In this document: positions 61,843 through 64,000 of the stretch, piece by piece
How positions within the stretch are numbered: the stretch's first letter is position 1
How the letters are laid out: the number at the start of each line of letters is the position of its first letter
Assembly (NCBI GenBank): GCA_026873275.1
Contig: JANTUC010000004.1
Coordinates: 992,001-1,056,000 of the forward strand
Direction of reading: 5' to 3'
Length of the DNA stretch: 64,000 bases
Origin: Pseudopithomyces maydicus
Taxonomy: Eukaryota > Ascomycota > Dothideomycetes > Pleosporales > Didymosphaeriaceae
Made by a program: the position numbers and the translations under genes
Notes under the pieces: generated by a model
What the model was told of the DNA's origin: nothing
Seen by the model: only the letters and a program-made list of their open reading frames with translations
The model's database searches: none

Positions 61843-62405
61843 ACATACAGGGTGATAATTTGGAGAGCATCATAGCTGATGTAAATAAGTCAAGATCGGC
61901 TTGATCAGTCAGGTCATGTTGGTGGGGAGACCATATTGCGTAGAAGATTTTGAGAACTGGGTTTGGGAACAGGTCAAAGACCATACGAGAACGACGACCC
62001 GAGCTACGAAGAATCAACGAATCAAGTATTGATATTCGTCATACTAGCGAGTACGATTTAAACCTCGCGATCAAGTACATCCACACGAATCAAACAGCGT
62101 AAAATAACGGCGATCAGTATCCGGTCAGTAAAATGCTAAGCTTCAGACTCCATGCCAAGACACATTTGTGTACGAACGTTTTATCTAGATCGGTCAGCTG
62201 ACTATTACGGACCAAACTCATAGGAGAGCACCTTTTCACTCCTATATACTGCCCATGACCCGAATGGAAGCAGTAGTCTGACATCATCTTGCTCCAGTGG
62301 TCCGACCTCTTTCATAATCAACTGCATCACGGGTATCAATCCTGAGAAAGTCTGGAATACATACGATTGGGCTTGTAGTTAGACGGTCGACAAGGACAGC
62401 GAATT

Positions 62406-62633
62406 CTAAGCGTTGATTGTAAGCCCAGATAGACGTGCGTTACTACTGATTATCCACAAGCCAGCATTCGGTGGCAATGCAAGTATAAAGAGTGCGGTGA
62501 TGTCCAGTATGAAGATGCAGGAGAAAAACAAGGAAAATCGTCCGAAAGGATCGTAGGATGTGAATTGTCCACGGCCAAGTGAGTCTTTCCATGCTTGAGG
62601 AATACACATCAGGTGTTTAATAAGAGGCCTCAA
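62406..62633 (-). CDS. Possible fragment of a membrane protein gene
   Basis: 75-codon frame with two hydrophobic segments (FSLFFSCIFILDITALFILAL and a shorter one) and a hydrophilic start. No family recognised, and no neighbouring exon was found. Low support. Confidence 0.2.
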   Translation of the reverse strand: MRPLIKHLMCIPQAWKDSLGRGQFTSYDPFGRFSLFFSCIFILDITALFILALPPNAGLWIISSNARLSGLTINA

Positions 62634-64000
62634 GGGTAAGCTCTTTGCGTTGTAGTGAGATATGGGTCGAAAGCGAGAAAGGACGTTATGGTTTCAACGG
62701 GGATTTATAGACGGTGCAGTCGATATCGCCAGTAAGCATGTAGAGCTTCTCAATATGCTCAATATGCGATCTTGGGGGAAAAATATGGTACAGATGGTTT
62801 ACTATGTACAGTTTTGTTTGTGTTAAATGCTGTTTGATCAGCGTTTAATTCGTGTATTCTTTGTCAAAAGCATACAGGCTACAAATAACCCGCAAATATT
62901 GGACCAGATATAGGCTAGGTGTAGAGAATCACGGATCTAGAGATGCCTGTCGCTGAAATGGATGATCACTTACAGCATCAGAGATTATACAAATAGTTAG
63001 AAACTGGCCTGTTAAACCTCGCTTCCTAACAAGTATTCTCTCATCACTGACATCGAAAAGCAATTAGGATATGCAGACAGAACGGCATATACTAACATGC
63101 TACGGGATAATCGGCAAGCTTTTTAAGTGCTGCACGAGTTTATGATTTTTTGATCTTGTCGCGGAAAAGGACGTTCTTGGTGTGAAGACTGGACTCGATG
63201 TTGTAGTCTCACGTACTGTGAATGAAACCTAAAGCTCCACCTCGATAGTTATAAGTGGAGAAGAGAACCATGTCTTGCGCGATGGTCTTTCTGAGACCGG
63301 ACTAGAAGAAGACTTGAATCATGCCAAGGGCGATGTGAAAGACAACACGGTGATTGTTCGATCTATCCTCAAGTTTGGTGGTGCCAAGTTGTAATCGGCC
63401 AACGAAATTCGCTCAACTACACATGTAGTTCCATGTGCCATGAACTACGCCGTGCCCATGCATCAAATAGATTAAATCTCGATGATCAAAGCATGCGGAC
63501 AGAAACGTATACCTCCCCACCTCACTAAGCGTTTGCACCAACGTCCCAGCCCAATGGCACGCGCCCAACGGTCTGACCCCCTCCCAACGCGCATCATCGG
63601 GCTTTATTCCGAACCGCCCATGCATCACCGCGCATCTCCATCGGCAGCTCGGTAGATAGCGGACTGCTCCTAGCACCCACCCATCTCATCAGTTCTATTC
63701 AGTCCGGTCACCATACCAGGCTCGGATGGGAACAGGTCGAAGGGATAAACGGTCAAGCGTCAGAGGTTTATGGGCAACTGTAGACCACTGTATATATTAA
63801 CCGCATGCAAAGTAAGCCATGTAAGCCATTCAAAGGTGTATAGCGCCGATGACACATGCTTTTACGCTGTCATCCCACACCACCATCACAAGCAAAGCGA
63901 TCAATGACATAAGGGCTGCAGGTTGCGTCACTATCATGCCGTGAAAAAGTAAAGAGCACGGGGCGGAAAAGCATCATCACCGCTACCGTTGAGGGAATTG

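Larger units (their letters stand above)
60359..64000. other. Gene-poor right end
   Basis: About 3.6 kb of moderately AT-rich sequence. Apart from the two weak remnants listed at 61543 and 62406 I see no coding region, repeat or RNA gene. It is not RIP-like. Confidence 0.45.

Noticed and set aside
63413..63676. 87-codon minus-strand ORF near the right edge
   Set aside because: Composition and lack of any domain or intron suggest chance.

Overview
The window is nuclear DNA from a filamentous ascomycete (Pezizomycotina; the gene content and AT-rich, RIP-type transposon graveyard fit Dothideomycetes, probably Pleosporales). Coding genes have short GT..AG introns (46-145 nt) with CTRAC-type branch sites. 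Housekeeping genes are dense on the right, and a large nested transposon block sits in the middle. I saw no tRNA, rRNA or CRISPR array.

Layout. 1-665: 5' part of RFC4 (minus). 1950-3628: GPI-type aspartic protease. 4893-5681: small secreted protein. 7267-8929: aldehyde dehydrogenase. 9222-37859: transposon nest. 37997-40240: BOR1-like anion transporter whose upstream flank is the edge of the nest. 40719-57935: compact housekeeping block (RPC82, QCR2, CENP-W, MAK10, ATP15, PRE5, VPS55, VPS68, LOC1, an alpha/beta hydrolase, SCC4). 57936-64000: gene-poor, with one plausible mitochondrial protein gene (59897-60262) and a few weak remnants.

The nest can be read in layers using target-site duplications (TSDs). 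A ~0.5 kb terminal-inverted-repeat element (E, ends at 9222 and 37859) received a Ty3/gypsy retrotransposon D (9545-37686, TSD AAAAC), and both were degraded by C-to-T/G-to-A mutation. Into D went four later, undegraded insertions: element A (11629-18432, TSD CTTAT), a solo LTR of family C (20465-21086, TSD CGTTA), element B (22140-29316, TSD TAGAG) and element C (29524-36918, flanks do not match and about 0.7 kb of D is missing). A, B and C are chromoviruses with intact or nearly intact gag and pol and LTR pairs that look identical.

The main discovery candidate lies inside these elements. All four (A, B, C and the degraded D) carry, between the pol chromodomain and the 3' LTR, a gene on the opposite strand predicted to encode a ~180-200 residue protein: an N-terminal Cys6 cluster close to the fungal Zn2Cys6 (Gal4-type) pattern, followed in the intact copies by a charged coiled coil. 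In B this antisense gene has a well-formed spliceosomal intron, in B and C a TATA box, and in D the cysteine spacing is still readable through RIP damage. The LTR of each family also has its own short-repeat array just upstream of its TATA box, which suggests a testable regulator/site pairing. Other shared traits: repeated C-x4-C-x2-H motifs in Gag C-terminal to the zinc knuckle, an 8-nt complementarity between the primer binding site and the predicted mRNA 5' end (self-priming), and three ways of making Gag-Pol (-1 slip at T_TTT_TTA in A, -1 slip at G_GGA_AAC next to the stop in C, one fused ORF in B).

A caution on the assembly: RPC82, VPS55, SCC4 and element B each show an apparent one-base loss inside a short homopolymer that breaks an otherwise conserved frame, so sequence error is likely. 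All exon boundaries were inferred by eye from splice signals, reading frame and remembered family features; no search or alignment program was run.
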